64,000 bases of DNA, from contig NZ_ANAM01000008.1 in the NCBI RefSeq assembly GCF_000330705.1, positions 1-64,000 of the forward strand. The letters run 5' to 3'. The translations under genes and the position numbers were made by a program. The notes under the pieces are model-generated. The model ran no database searches. It was not told the origin of the DNA and saw nothing but the letters and a program-made list of their open reading frames with translations. Below are positions 44,705-53,929 of this stretch, piece by piece. How positions within the stretch are numbered: the stretch's first letter is position 1; each line of letters begins with the position of its first letter. The DNA comes from Salinicoccus carnicancri Crm (GTDB lineage Bacteria > Bacillota > Bacilli > Staphylococcales > Salinicoccaceae).

Positions 44705-45781
44705 ATGAAGGACGATTTTTATAAAGATATTGAACATAAGCGTACTTCTAAGGATGTCGAAGAGGCGAAGAATGAATCACAAAAAGATGAACAGCAACAG
44801 ACGATGAAACGTTCTGACCGTCATCGTGCAAAGCTTGAGAAGAAAAATGAAAAAGATAGGCAGAAACAGGGTGCGCCTTCTAAGACGGATAAAAAGAAAT
44901 CTGGCCTGTTCGCCGGTTCCGGCCAAAAGCTAAATTCTTATTTCAACCGTAAAAACCTTGAAAAAGGAAAGGTTTTTTTTGCGGGAAAATTTTCATCATA
45001 CAAGAGACGATTCAAAGATGAAGTCAGGGTCTCCAAGTCAAAACTTTCCGAACTTGGAAGCAGACGGCAGTCACCGGCAAAGGAAAAAGGGGAGGACAAA
45101 GAACAGAAGAAAGGGGTTCTGCCAATCCTCCTCGGCGGAGCTTTGCTTCTGCCGGTAACCATAATCCTCTTCGTGATGATCATCAGCAATTTCTGGCCGT
45201 CGGGTGATAATGCCACCGACCTTGCAGGTGCCGGTGAAGAGGAGACGGAAGAATCCTCAGGTGACCAGGGTTCCGGTGATGTAAATGAGGATCTCGAGTC
45301 GCAGAAAGCCGAAAAGGAAAGAGAGCTTGCAGAACAGCGTGAAAATGAATCAGGTTCTGATGCCGAACAGGATCTGGGTACCGGTGAGCTTGATGCCGAC
45401 TACTCTGAAGAGGAGCAGTCGGAACTTGAAGAAGCCGCATCCTCTGCAATCGAAGAAAAGGAGTCAGGAGAAGACTCCGGCCCGGATACAAGTGAAGTGG
45501 AGTCTTCTGAAGAGGAGGCGACTGAAGAGCCAACAGAAGAGGAAACCCAGGAGCAGCCGACTGAAGAACAGACGGAGGAACAGGCTGAATCTGAAGAGCC
45601 GGCGGAAGATAATGCTTCAGGCGGAAGCACTCACGTCGTGAGCGCTGAAGACAACCTGTACAGGATCGCCATCCGCTATTACGGAAGCGGAAGCAGTGAA
45701 AATGTCAATAAGATCATGGATGCAAACGGTGTGACTCCCGATTCTCTGAGTGTAGGTCAGGAGCTCGTCATACCTGAATAG
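44705..45781 (+). CDS. ebpS: EbpS-like LysM membrane protein
   Basis: 358 aa. N-terminal half (1-135) is cytoplasmic-type, basic and low-complexity (KKNEKDRQKQGAPSKTDKKK). One membrane span follows at about 142-163 (LPILLGGALLLPVTIILFVM). A long Glu/Ser/Thr/Gln-rich acidic region (about 172-305) then leads to a C-terminal LysM domain (about 310-357, HVVSAEDNLYRIAIRYYGSG...). Organisation and LysM sequence match staphylococcal EbpS, which has been described as elastin-binding and lies next to fer and ypdA. Elastin binding is doubtful here; peptidoglycan binding by LysM is likelier. ATG 44705 follows GAGGAG. Confidence 0.85.
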   Translation: MKDDFYKDIEHKRTSKDVEEAKNESQKDEQQQTMKRSDRHRAKLEKKNEKDRQKQGAPSKTDKKKSGLFAGSGQKLNSYFNRKNLEKGKVFFAGKFSSYKRRFKDEVRVSKSKLSELGSRRQSPAKEKGEDKEQKKGVLPILLGGALLLPVTIILFVMIISNFWPSGDNATDLAGAGEEETEESSGDQGSGDVNEDLESQKAEKERELAEQRENESGSDAEQDLGTGELDADYSEEEQSELEEAASSAIEEKESGEDSGPDTSEVESSEEEATEEPTEEETQEQPTEEQTEEQAESEEPAEDNASGGSTHVVSAEDNLYRIAIRYYGSGSSENVNKIMDANGVTPDSLSVGQELVIPE

Positions 45782-45794
45782 AAAGGTGCTAACA

Positions 45795-46769
45795 ATGAAA
45801 CACATCGAAACAATCATCATAGGGGCGGGGCCGTGTGGCATGTCAGCTGCAATAGAGCTGAAAACCCGCGGGTTCGAACATCTCATAATAGAGAAGGGGA
45901 ACGTTGTCGAAGCCATCTACAACTACCCGACACATCAGACATTCTTCTCCTCAAGCGAGAAGCTGGCAATCGGCGGCTTCCCCTTCATTACAGAAGCCCA
46001 TAAGCCTAAACGAAACCAGGCTCTGGTATACTACAGGGAAGCGGTCAAACATTTCGACCTGAATATCAACACTTATGAAGAAGTGACCTCAGGCAGGCGG
46101 GATGCAGACGGATTCATCCTGGAAACATCGAAGGATACCTACAGCTGCACATATCTGATCATCGCCACCGGATATTACGGACAGCCGAACCGGCTGGATG
46201 TACCGGGTGAGCACAAGGAGAAAGTCTCGCACTATTTTAAAGAAGCCCACCCATTCTTCAAACAGGACGTACTCGTCATCGGCGGAAAAAATTCCAGTGT
46301 CGATGCTGCGATGGAACTTGAGAAGGCAGGCAGCAATGTGACTGTGGTCTATCGCCGGAATGCATATTCAAAAAGTGTAAAACCATGGATCCTTCCGCAG
46401 TTCGATTCTTTGGTCAGACACGAAAAAATAGATATGCACTTCGGAACAGATGTCAAAGATATCAAAGATGGAAGTGTCGTACTCGAAAAAGAGGGGAAAG
46501 TATTCGAAATACCGAACGATCATGTTTTTGCGATGGTAGGGTATCATCCGGATTACCGCTTCCTGCAGTCATTCGGTATAAAAATAAATGAAAATGAATT
46601 CGGGACAGCGCCACTGCACAGCCCGGAGACCATGGAAACCAACGTGGAAAATCTGTACATTGCGGGTGTTATCGCAGCCGGCAATGATGCCAACACCATA
46701 TTTATAGAAAATGGCAGATTCCACGGCAGACTGATTGCCGAGAATATCCTGAAAAAACATCAGAATTGA
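45795..46769 (+). CDS. ypdA: Bacillithiol disulfide reductase YpdA (Bdr)
   Basis: 324 aa flavoprotein using NADPH to reduce bacillithiol disulfide. FAD motif IIIGAGPCGMSAAIELKTRG (7-26; the Cys in GPCG is the conserved YpdA cysteine), NADPH motif VLVIGGKNSSVDAAMELEKAG (residues 161-181), and the C-terminal NLYIAGVIAAGNDANTIFIE. ATG 45795 follows AAAGG. With BrxB (23.3 kb) it forms the bacillithiol redox cycle. Confidence 0.92.
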   Translation: MKHIETIIIGAGPCGMSAAIELKTRGFEHLIIEKGNVVEAIYNYPTHQTFFSSSEKLAIGGFPFITEAHKPKRNQALVYYREAVKHFDLNINTYEEVTSGRRDADGFILETSKDTYSCTYLIIATGYYGQPNRLDVPGEHKEKVSHYFKEAHPFFKQDVLVIGGKNSSVDAAMELEKAGSNVTVVYRRNAYSKSVKPWILPQFDSLVRHEKIDMHFGTDVKDIKDGSVVLEKEGKVFEIPNDHVFAMVGYHPDYRFLQSFGIKINENEFGTAPLHSPETMETNVENLYIAGVIAAGNDANTIFIENGRFHGRLIAENILKKHQN

Positions 46770-46804
46770 AAATACCTGTCAGGGAGTCCCTGACAGGTAT
46801 TTTA
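46769..46804. terminator. Bidirectional terminator between ypdA and ansA
   Basis: 16-bp perfect stem AAAATACCTGTCAGGG / CCCTGACAGGTATTTT with a 3-nt loop. It overlaps both stop codons. Confidence 0.95.
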
Positions 46805-47761
46805 ATGCCTGAATATTTCTGTGAGTTCCGGACCGCTGAGTCCATTGCTGAGGGCAAGAACAAGCTTGATCCGGGCTTTCTGTCCGTTCAGGCCGTTGGA
46901 GAATATGACCCCTCTGCCTGCAAGGTCATACCCTCCGCCTTCATAATCGTAGTAACTGCCGACGATGCCGTTGAAGGAGCGGGACACAAGCACAACATCA
47001 ATACCCTGATCCAGCACTTTCTGCAGTCCTGCCAGCGCGCTTGGCGGTATGTTGCCCTGTCCAAGAGCCTCAATGATCAGCCCGTGGTAGCCCGCATCTA
47101 TAAGCGCATCGAAAAAAATGCCGTCAAGCCCTGCATGTGCCTTGATCAATCCTACTTTGTAGCCGAGGTCAACTTTGTCAAACTGATCCTGTTGCGCCAT
47201 CTGATGGTGGTACTGGAGAGAGCCCTTGGTCAGAAAACCGATTGGACCATGGTTCGGACTCTGGAATGTGGCAATATTGGAGGTATGTGTCTTCGTGACA
47301 TTCCGCGCAGTATGGATTTCATCATTGAAAACCACCAGTACACCGCGGTCTCTCGACGCGCTGTCCAAGGCTGTGCGCAGGCTGGAGATGTAATTGTACA
47401 ATCCGTCAGAACCAATTTCATTGAATGAACGCATGGCCCCTGTCACAATGACCGGTTGCGGTATATCCAGGGCAAGGTCCAGGAAATATGCGGTCTCCTC
47501 CAAAGTATCCGTGCCGTGTGTGATGACGAAACCGTCAAAATCATTCCTCCTGTCCAATATTATGTCCTTTAACCCGAGCATATCGTCCATGGTCATATGG
47601 GGGGAGGGTTTCTTGACAGGATAGATTTCCTCCAGTCTGATATCGAGGTTTACAGTACCGTCCAGAGCTACAGGGTTCTCTTTATCTGATGAAATGAGGC
47701 CGTCCGTCGTGGACATACTGATGGTGCCGCCTGTATGTATAGCCAATATTTTATTGTTCAT
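46802..47761 (-). CDS. ansA: L-asparaginase, type I
   Basis: 319 aa. Hydrolyses asparagine to aspartate and ammonia. Both threonine motifs are visible: LAIHTGGTISMS (about 5-16) and FVITHGTDTLEETAYFLDLA (about 79-98), followed by VIVTGAMRSFNEIGSDG. No signal peptide, so cytoplasmic. An open frame runs back past cmk's start, but ATG 47761 with TAGGAGG is clear. Divergent from cmk. Confidence 0.94.
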   Translation of the reverse strand: MNNKILAIHTGGTISMSTTDGLISSDKENPVALDGTVNLDIRLEEIYPVKKPSPHMTMDDMLGLKDIILDRRNDFDGFVITHGTDTLEETAYFLDLALDIPQPVIVTGAMRSFNEIGSDGLYNYISSLRTALDSASRDRGVLVVFNDEIHTARNVTKTHTSNIATFQSPNHGPIGFLTKGSLQYHHQMAQQDQFDKVDLGYKVGLIKAHAGLDGIFFDALIDAGYHGLIIEALGQGNIPPSALAGLQKVLDQGIDVVLVSRSFNGIVGSYYDYEGGGYDLAGRGVIFSNGLNGQKARIKLVLALSNGLSGPELTEIFRH

Positions 47762-47832
47762 GCCACTTCCTCCTAAACGATTCATTAAATATATGATAAA
47801 ATAAATTGGAACAATCAACAAGGCGGGTTTAT

Positions 47833-48492
47833 ATGAAGAATAAGATCAATATTGCAATCGACGGCCCTGCAGCAGCAGGAAAAAGCACCATATCGAAACG
47901 TGTGGCAGAGAGACTTGGATATATCTATATCGATACCGGTGCCATGTACCGGGCAGTCACACTCCACGTACTGAACACAGGGGAGGGGATTGCCGACAAT
48001 CTGGATGACGTGGACATCAGATTTTCAAATGATGAGAACCGCTCCATCTATCTGAATGGGCACGATGTATCAGCCGAAATCCGCTCTCCGGAGGTTACCG
48101 CAAATGTCAGTGAAATTTCAAGCCTCAAAATGGTAAGGGAGTATCTTGTGCAGATGCAGCGTATCATCGCCGCCGAAAAAGGTGTGGTCATGGACGGCAG
48201 GGATATTGGTACAACCGTGCTGCCTGATGCGGAACTTAAAATATACATGAAAGCATCCCCTGAAATAAGGGCGGAGCGCCGACTTGAGGAAGAAAGGGAT
48301 AGAGGCATTGATGTAGACCTTTCCACACTCATCCAGCAGATCATCAGGCGCGATGATCTTGATATGACAAGGGAAATTTCTCCGCTGAAAAAAGCGGATG
48401 ATGCAATTTTGCTCGACACCAGCCATATGAGCATCGGAGAAGTCGAAAGCACCATCATCCGCATGGCAGAGAAAGTTCTGAAAGGAGAATAG
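47833..48492 (+). CDS. cmk: Cytidylate kinase
   Basis: 219 aa. Phosphorylates CMP/dCMP. P-loop AIDGPAAAGKSTISKRVAE (7-25), YIDTGAMYRAVTLHVL (about 36-51), GRDIGTTVLPDAELKIYMKA (about 128-147) and the LID region RDDLDMTREISPLKKADDA. ATG 47833 follows GGCGGG. Followed two bases later by plsC, then a ribosomal S1-like gene, as in Bacillus. Confidence 0.95.
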   Translation: MKNKINIAIDGPAAAGKSTISKRVAERLGYIYIDTGAMYRAVTLHVLNTGEGIADNLDDVDIRFSNDENRSIYLNGHDVSAEIRSPEVTANVSEISSLKMVREYLVQMQRIIAAEKGVVMDGRDIGTTVLPDAELKIYMKASPEIRAERRLEEERDRGIDVDLSTLIQQIIRRDDLDMTREISPLKKADDAILLDTSHMSIGEVESTIIRMAEKVLKGE

Positions 48493-48494
48493 GA

Positions 48495-49070
48495 ATGTTC
48501 TACACTATTGCCAAAAATCTGGTAAAAAGCTATTACCATACCCGTTTTAAAATCAGGGTGGTCGGCAAAGACAGGGTGCCGGAGGATGGACCCGTAGTTG
48601 TATGCAGCAACCACATTTCAGAATATGACCCGCCGTTGATCGGGATAAGCGTGGATCGTGACATGTCGTTCTTTGCGAAATCGGAACTGTTCAAGATCCC
48701 TGTACTCGGATATCTCATTTCGCATCTGAATGCTTTTCCGGTAGAACGGGGTAAAAGCGACCGGGCGGCTTTGAAGAAATCCATCGAGGTCCTGGGCGAA
48801 GGAAATATGCTCTGCATGTTCCCGGAAGGCAGCAGAAGCAGCAGCGGCAAGCTGCAGAATCTCCAGCAGGGGGCAAGTTTCGTGGCTGTAAAATCAGGGG
48901 CAAAAATCGTCCCTGCCGCCATCAAGGGCAGCTATGACCGCAAAAAAGGGATAACCCTTGTATTCGGCAAACCCATAGACACTAAACAGCTTACAGAGGA
49001 AGGTATGACACGAAAAGACGTTACACTGAAAATCACAGAAGATATAAACAATCTTTTATTTTCTGACTAA
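48495..49070 (+). CDS. plsC: 1-acyl-sn-glycerol-3-phosphate acyltransferase
   Basis: 191 aa. Second acylation in phosphatidic acid synthesis. Catalytic HX4D motif in CSNHISEYDPPLIG (His/Asp, about 38-44), substrate motif FPEGSRSSSGKLQNLQQGA (about 110-128). Amphipathic or short hydrophobic N-terminus, probably membrane-associated. Start ATG 48495 with AAAGGAG. Between cmk and the S1-like gene. Confidence 0.92.
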   Translation: MFYTIAKNLVKSYYHTRFKIRVVGKDRVPEDGPVVVCSNHISEYDPPLIGISVDRDMSFFAKSELFKIPVLGYLISHLNAFPVERGKSDRAALKKSIEVLGEGNMLCMFPEGSRSSSGKLQNLQQGASFVAVKSGAKIVPAAIKGSYDRKKGITLVFGKPIDTKQLTEEGMTRKDVTLKITEDINNLLFSD

Positions 49071-49142
49071 TCACTTGACAAATCTATACATTTATAAGAA
49101 GTTAGATATATACTTTTTAGTAATGTAATTGGAGGCAGGCAC

Positions 49143-50405
49143 ATGACGACAGATAATTTCAAAAACGAAGAGAACCAGGAAGAGGTTGACAATCCCTCAA
49201 TCAATGAGAATGCCGATGAGGTGAACGAAGAGGTGTCCGCTGAGGATGCACAGCAGGAGAACGAAGTTTCAGCCAGCTTTGAGGTTGGGGAAACTGTCAG
49301 GGGCACTGTATACAAGATAGAAGACAAATTCGTGAAAGCTCATATCGAAGATTCTGATTTTGAAGGAATCGTACCAATCAGCCAGCTCACAAGCAAAAGA
49401 ATCGAACGTCCTGAGGAAATTATTTCCGAAGACGACTCGGTCGAAGGCGTAGTCATCAAGGTGGAAGATGAAGAGGACCGTAAAAATGTCATCCTTTCCA
49501 TCAGGAAGCTGGAAGAATCCAATGCTTATGATTCACTCCAGTCTGCAAAAGACAACGACGAAACGATTACAGGCACTGTAATGGAAGTTGTCAAAGCAGG
49601 TCTTGTGATTGATGTCGGAGTCCGGGGCTTCATTCCTGCATCATTGCTCTCGGATGCCTATATCGAAGATCTGGAGCAGTTTGACGGCCAGGAACTGGAA
49701 GTTAAAGTTGAAGATATCGAACCCGAGAAAAATCGTGTAATACTCAATAGGAAACGGATTGTAGAAGCGGAAAAAGCAGTTGAAAGAAAGAAACAGTTGG
49801 AAACCCTTGAAGTGGGCAGCATTGTACAAGGCGAAGTTGTGCGCATCACGACTTTCGGAGCATTCATCAACCTCGGAGAAGTGGATGGTCTTGCCCATAT
49901 TTCCGAACTGAGCTACAGCAGGGTTGAAAAAGTCGAGGATGCTGTGAGTATCGGCGACAAAGTGAATGTGAAGATCCTTGATGTCGATCCTGAACAGGAG
50001 AGGATCAGCCTTTCCCTCAAACAGGCACAGGAAAGTCCTTTCGACGGCTTCATCAAAGCCCATTCCGAAGGGGATGTACTTGAAGGGACTGTCAAGAGGC
50101 TTGTCGACTTTGGCGCATTCGTCGAAGTCACTCCGGGTGTAGAAGGCCTTGTCCATGTTTCAGAAATCAGTCATGAACATGTGGCGGTCCCAAGCGATGT
50201 ATTGAAGGAAGGCCAGTCAGTTCAGGTCAAGATACTCTCACTCAATGAGGATTCCGAAAAAATCTCACTCTCCATCAAGGAGACGACTGAACCCGCACCA
50301 AGAAGCGAGAACAATGAACCAAAAGTATACCGTGACGACTCGGATGATGATGGTCCTACACTCGGTGACGTCTTCGGCGACCGTTTCAAAGACCTGGATA
50401 TTTAA
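49143..50405 (+). CDS. ypfD: S1 domain protein (ribosomal S1-like, YpfD)
   Basis: 420 aa, four S1 RNA-binding domains at about 46-120, 132-205, 218-292 and 303-378, preceded by an acidic low-complexity N-terminus (about 1-42) and an acidic tail. Domains 3 and 4 have the fullest motif (ITTFGAFINLGEVDGLAHIS; LVDFGAFVEVTPGVEGLVHV). Firmicute members are usually annotated as 30S S1 but have fewer domains than the six of E. coli and may not be a stable ribosomal protein. A TTGACA lies at 49075, though with no well-spaced -10. Confidence 0.92.
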   Translation: MTTDNFKNEENQEEVDNPSINENADEVNEEVSAEDAQQENEVSASFEVGETVRGTVYKIEDKFVKAHIEDSDFEGIVPISQLTSKRIERPEEIISEDDSVEGVVIKVEDEEDRKNVILSIRKLEESNAYDSLQSAKDNDETITGTVMEVVKAGLVIDVGVRGFIPASLLSDAYIEDLEQFDGQELEVKVEDIEPEKNRVILNRKRIVEAEKAVERKKQLETLEVGSIVQGEVVRITTFGAFINLGEVDGLAHISELSYSRVEKVEDAVSIGDKVNVKILDVDPEQERISLSLKQAQESPFDGFIKAHSEGDVLEGTVKRLVDFGAFVEVTPGVEGLVHVSEISHEHVAVPSDVLKEGQSVQVKILSLNEDSEKISLSIKETTEPAPRSENNEPKVYRDDSDDDGPTLGDVFGDRFKDLDI

Positions 50406-50436
50406 CCGTTATAAAAATGACATGAATTTAATTCTG

Positions 50437-50472
50437 TAAAGAGCGATGTCTATCGCTCTTTATTTTATTTTT
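50437..50472 (+). terminator. Terminator after ypfD
   Basis: Stem TAAAGAGCGAT / ATCGCTCTTTA, loop GTCT, T-rich tail. Confidence 0.88.
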
Positions 50473-50473
50473 G

Positions 50474-50482
50474 TGTTAAAAT
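50474..50482 (+). promoter_or_regulatory. Possible extended -10 promoter for der
   Basis: TGTTAAAAT, 24 bases before the der ATG and right after the ypfD terminator tail. Confidence 0.4.
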
Positions 50483-50505
50483 ATATTTAAATTAGGAGGG
50501 AACCT

Positions 50506-51816
50506 ATGTACAAACCAACCATTGCAGTGGTGGGGCGGCCGAATGTCGGCAAATCCACACTGTTCAATAGAATCATCGGTGAAAGAAAAGCGATAGTGGA
50601 AGACAGCCCCGGGGTCACCCGTGACAGGCTATATGCTGCCGGGGACTGGCTGAACTATGAATTCAATGTAATTGATACAGGTGGTATAGAAATTAAAGAT
50701 GAACCTTTCCAGGAACAGATCAAACTGCAGGCGGAAATAGCAATACTAGAGTCAGATGTCATCCTGATGATTACAAACGGCAGAGAAGGTGTAACAGAGG
50801 ATGACCTTTTTGTTGCCCGGATTTTGCAGAAATCCAAAAAACCTGTTGTTCTCGCTGTAAATAAAATTGACAACTTCGAAATGAGAAACGATATTTACGA
50901 ATTTTACCAGCTTGGGCTGGGAGACCCTTATCCGGTTTCCGGTTCACATGGTCTCGGGCTCGGCGATGTTCTCGATGAAGCTGTAAACCATTTCAAGACT
51001 CTTGAACTGGAGGAAGAAATGGATACATCCATTAAAGTATCGCTTATCGGCCGGCCGAATGTTGGTAAATCCAGCCTTATCAACGCCATACTCGGCGAGG
51101 ACAGGGTCATCGTCTCTGATATTGCGGGCACGACCAGGGATGCGATTGATACCTCATATTCCTATGACGGAGAAGATTATACTCTGATCGATACTGCAGG
51201 TATGCGGAAAAAGGGTAAGGTATATGAAGCTACTGAGAAGTACTCCGTCCTCAGGGCAAACAGAGCCATAGAACGCTCCGATGTCGTACTGATGATCATC
51301 AATGGTGAAGAGGGCATACTCGAGCAGGACAAACGCATCGCAGGCCTTGCCCATGACGAAGGCCGTGCAGTGATCATTGTGGTCAACAAATGGGATGCAG
51401 TGGAAAAGGACGATAAGACCATGAAGAAATTCGAGGACAAAGTCAGGAACGAATTCCGGTTCCTGGATTATGCACCAATAGCTTTCGTCTCGGCAATCAC
51501 GAAATCACGTCTTACGACACTGTTCCCGATGATCAGACTGGTCAACGATTCCCATAAGAAACGGGTACAGTCGAGCACTCTTAACGAAGTTCTTGTCGAC
51601 AGCGTCAGCATGAATCCGACTCCGACGGACAAAGGGCGCAGGCTCAACATCTTCTACGGCACACAGGTCGGGGTTGCCCCGCCGACATTCGTATTATTTG
51701 TAAACGATGTGGAGCTGATGCATTTCAGCTATCGCAGATATTTGGAGAATCAGCTGAGAAATGCTTTCGATTTCACAGGTACGCCAATTCATATAGTAAG
51801 CAGAAAACGTAACTAG
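50506..51816 (+). CDS. der: Ribosome-assembly GTPase Der (EngA)
   Basis: 436 aa. Two tandem GTPase domains and a KH-like C-terminus; acts in 50S assembly. G1 motifs [10 protein letters not shown] (9-18) and [10 protein letters not shown] (about 182-191), DTGG/DTAG G3 motifs, NKID and NKWD G4 motifs. The KH-like domain spans about 355-436 ([21 protein letters not shown]). ATG 50506 follows TAGGAGGG. First of a der-gpsA-yphE-yphF run. Confidence 0.96.
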   Translation: MYKPTIAVVGRPNVGKSTLFNRIIGERKAIVEDSPGVTRDRLYAAGDWLNYEFNVIDTGGIEIKDEPFQEQIKLQAEIAILESDVILMITNGREGVTEDDLFVARILQKSKKPVVLAVNKIDNFEMRNDIYEFYQLGLGDPYPVSGSHGLGLGDVLDEAVNHFKTLELEEEMDTSIKVSLIGRPNVGKSSLINAILGEDRVIVSDIAGTTRDAIDTSYSYDGEDYTLIDTAGMRKKGKVYEATEKYSVLRANRAIERSDVVLMIINGEEGILEQDKRIAGLAHDEGRAVIIVVNKWDAVEKDDKTMKKFEDKVRNEFRFLDYAPIAFVSAITKSRLTTLFPMIRLVNDSHKKRVQSSTLNEVLVDSVSMNPTPTDKGRRLNIFYGTQVGVAPPTFVLFVNDVELMHFSYRRYLENQLRNAFDFTGTPIHIVSRKRN

Positions 51817-51828
51817 GAGGGTACAAGT

Positions 51829-52887
51829 ATGAAAATTTCTGTAATAGGCACCGGCAGTTTCGGCACAAGCCTGGCAATGGTGCTTAATGATAATGGTCAT
51901 GATGTACTCATGTATGGACGGAACGGCGAAGTCGTTTCTGAAATCAGCCAGAGACACACCAACCACCGTTTTTTAAAGAATATCGATTTGAACGAAGGGA
52001 TACTTGCCACCAATGTCCTGAAGGAAGCAGCAGTCCATGCAGAACTGATTGTCCTGGCGGTGCCCGTCAAGGCAATCCGTACAACCTCTAATGAACTGAA
52101 CAGAATACTTTCGGAACTCGGCAAAAAAGTGATCGTCGTCCATGTGGCAAAAGGTCTGGAGCTTGGTACCCACATGCGGGTTTCCGATGTCATTGCAGAA
52201 GAGATGACATCCGGGACCATGACAGACATCTGTGTGCTGAGCGGGCCGAGCCATGCCGAGGAGGTTGCATTGAAATCTCCGACAACGGTCAGCGCCGCAT
52301 GCAGAAACCCGGAAAGCCTGCAGATTGTGCAGGATGTTTTCATGAATAAATACTTCCGGGTCTACAGAAATGATGACATGACAGGTGTCGAGATAGGTGG
52401 GGCATTGAAAAACATCATCGCTCTAGCAATCGGGGTCCTTCACGGTCTTGATTTCGGGGACAATGCAAAAGCGGCACTCATTACACGCGGGCTTCAGGAA
52501 ATCACCCGCCTGGGCACAAGGATGGGGGCAGATCCTCTGACCTTCCTCGGTCTGACAGGAATGGGCGATCTCATAGTTACTGCAACCAGCATGCATTCAA
52601 GAAACTATCGCTGCGGCATCATGCTCGCCGAAGGCAAAAGTATAGATGAGGCCCAGGAGGAGATGGGCATGGTGGTTGAAGGTGTCAACACAACAAAGGC
52701 GGCCTACGAACTTTCCAGTGAATACGGTGTGGAAATGCCGATCACTGAAGTACTGTACAGATATCTTTTCCATGGTATCACTGAAGAAGAGGCATTCTAT
52801 GCACTGATGATGCGTGAGAAGACGGGTGAGACAGACAAGCTGGAAGACCTGCTTGATAAGCAATACAATGATTGGACAAGAGAGTGA
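51829..52887 (+). CDS. gpsA: NAD(P)-dependent glycerol-3-phosphate dehydrogenase
   Basis: 352 aa. Reduces dihydroxyacetone phosphate to sn-glycerol 3-phosphate for phospholipids. N-terminal Rossmann motif ISVIGTGSFGTSLAMVLNDN (3-22), VLSGPSHAEEVALKSPT (about 139-155), catalytic Lys in EIGGALKNIIALAIGVLHG and GDLIVTATSMHSRNYRCG. Slightly longer than the typical 330-345. ATG 51829 follows AGGAGGG, 12 bases after der. Confidence 0.95.
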   Translation: MKISVIGTGSFGTSLAMVLNDNGHDVLMYGRNGEVVSEISQRHTNHRFLKNIDLNEGILATNVLKEAAVHAELIVLAVPVKAIRTTSNELNRILSELGKKVIVVHVAKGLELGTHMRVSDVIAEEMTSGTMTDICVLSGPSHAEEVALKSPTTVSAACRNPESLQIVQDVFMNKYFRVYRNDDMTGVEIGGALKNIIALAIGVLHGLDFGDNAKAALITRGLQEITRLGTRMGADPLTFLGLTGMGDLIVTATSMHSRNYRCGIMLAEGKSIDEAQEEMGMVVEGVNTTKAAYELSSEYGVEMPITEVLYRYLFHGITEEEAFYALMMREKTGETDKLEDLLDKQYNDWTRE

Positions 52888-52891
52888 TACA

Positions 52892-53098
52892 ATGTTTGAT
52901 ATATCCAGGATGAATCTCATGTGGATTTCATTTTATTCGTTAGGTGCAATGGCGCTTGCGGCAGTATTGATCTATGTCGCAAGGTACGTTGTAAAAAACA
53001 GGTTTCTGAGTATTATTATTTCAATGGTTGCATGGGTTCTTCTGATTGCCGCTTTTCTGCTCATGATTCCTGTTCTCGGGGGCAGTACCCATGCGTAG
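52892..53098 (+). CDS. yphE: DUF2768 small membrane protein (YphE type)
   Basis: 68 aa, two membrane spans (about 8-28 and 38-60) joined by a short basic loop (RYVVKNRF). Position between gpsA and a yphF-like lipoprotein gene matches B. subtilis yphE. ATG 52892 lies five bases after the gpsA stop, with GAGAGTGA as SD. It overlaps the next gene by eight bases. Function unknown. Confidence 0.8.
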   Translation: MFDISRMNLMWISFYSLGAMALAAVLIYVARYVVKNRFLSIIISMVAWVLLIAAFLLMIPVLGGSTHA

Positions 53099-53813
53099 CA
53101 TCAAGTTATCCATGCTCATGATAGCCGCAATACTTATGTCAGGGTGTCTGTATCCTGAATCAGAAAAAGCGGGGAACCAGGTACCGGGGGAAGCGCAGGT
53201 CGAAATGGTTCAGAATGCAGTTGACAAGTACAAGGAAGATTCCGAAGGCCTGCTGCCGATCAGCACTAAGGAAAACCAGAGGGAGTATCTGGAATACCAG
53301 GTCGATTTTGAAAAGCTGGTGCCGAACTACCTGGATGAACGCCCGTCAAATTCATATGAAGCAGGCGGCAAATATCAATACGTCATCATAGACGCGGAAG
53401 GCGATCCAAAAGTCAAACTGGCTGACCTGAGTATTACAGAGGAAGTACGCTCGCTTACAATCAGGCTGGATGCAATGGGTGAACATGTCCACCTTGGTGA
53501 AGAGGTTGGCCCGAATGTCTATCAGCTGGATCTCGGCTTCTATAAACTTTCCGACAATCCGGTTGTAACAAGCCCGTATTCAAGCTCATCACTCAATGTC
53601 TATTACAATGGCGGGCAGCAATTTGTAGTGGACTACCGTGAAGATATCGGCAGAATCATAGAGGAGAACAATCTGTCGTTCGAAACCGGTGAAGATGTCC
53701 GGCATGTTTTGTATGAATATACACCAGTGGTTCCCATCTATTCTCCCGAGGTAACAGTGGACGATAAAAACCGGCCGATCTTCATGACAAGCCGTCACAA
53801 AAGCGGCCAGTAA
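53091..53813 (+). CDS. yphF: YphF-like lipoprotein
   Basis: 240 aa. Type II signal peptide with lipobox LMSGC (Cys19), so an extracellular membrane-tethered lipoprotein. The mature part is acidic, starts with VEMVQNAVDKYKEDSEGLLPI (residues 36-56, resembling pilin-like or DUF-type N-termini), and shows no catalytic motif I recognise. Overlaps yphE by eight bases. B. subtilis carries yphF at the same place, before spoIVA, which is absent here. Confidence 0.8.
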   Translation: MRSIKLSMLMIAAILMSGCLYPESEKAGNQVPGEAQVEMVQNAVDKYKEDSEGLLPISTKENQREYLEYQVDFEKLVPNYLDERPSNSYEAGGKYQYVIIDAEGDPKVKLADLSITEEVRSLTIRLDAMGEHVHLGEEVGPNVYQLDLGFYKLSDNPVVTSPYSSSSLNVYYNGGQQFVVDYREDIGRIIEENNLSFETGEDVRHVLYEYTPVVPIYSPEVTVDDKNRPIFMTSRHKSGQ

Positions 53814-53821
53814 AGGTTTTT

Positions 53822-53857
53822 TTGGCATTAAAACGGTGAAATCCGTTGCAGTGCCAA
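53822..53857 (+). other. Two-step stem-loop in the yphF-hup gap
   Basis: Outer stem TTGGCA / TGCCAA encloses inner stem AACGG / CCGTT with loop TGAAAT. No T-run follows, so it is not a standard terminator. Possible transcript-end processing hairpin or hup leader element. Confidence 0.45.
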
Positions 53858-53882
53858 GACCACTGTGTTAAAGTCAAAACAT

Positions 53883-53904
53883 AATGATAAAATCACTTAT
53901 CATT
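53883..53904. repeat. Inverted repeat before the hup ribosome site
   Basis: AATGATAA and TTATCATT separated by six bases, 26 bases upstream of the hup ATG. Could be an operator (half-sites look like Fur/PerR-type GATAAT) or a leader hairpin near the SD. Confidence 0.5.
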
Positions 53905-53929
53905 ACAGTCATATAAGGAGGTGGATCTG

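Noticed and set aside
45183-45533. Pro/His/Leu-rich minus-strand frame opposite the ebpS-like gene
   Set aside because: Arises from the low-complexity Glu-rich codons on the other strand.
46766-47428. 220-codon plus-strand frame opposite ansA
   Set aside because: It is the antisense shadow of a well-conserved asparaginase gene, with no SD and no recognisable domain.
49075-49108. Promoter for ypfD based on TTGACA at 49075
   Set aside because: No -10 at 16-18 bp; the nearest TAGATA is 22 bp away.
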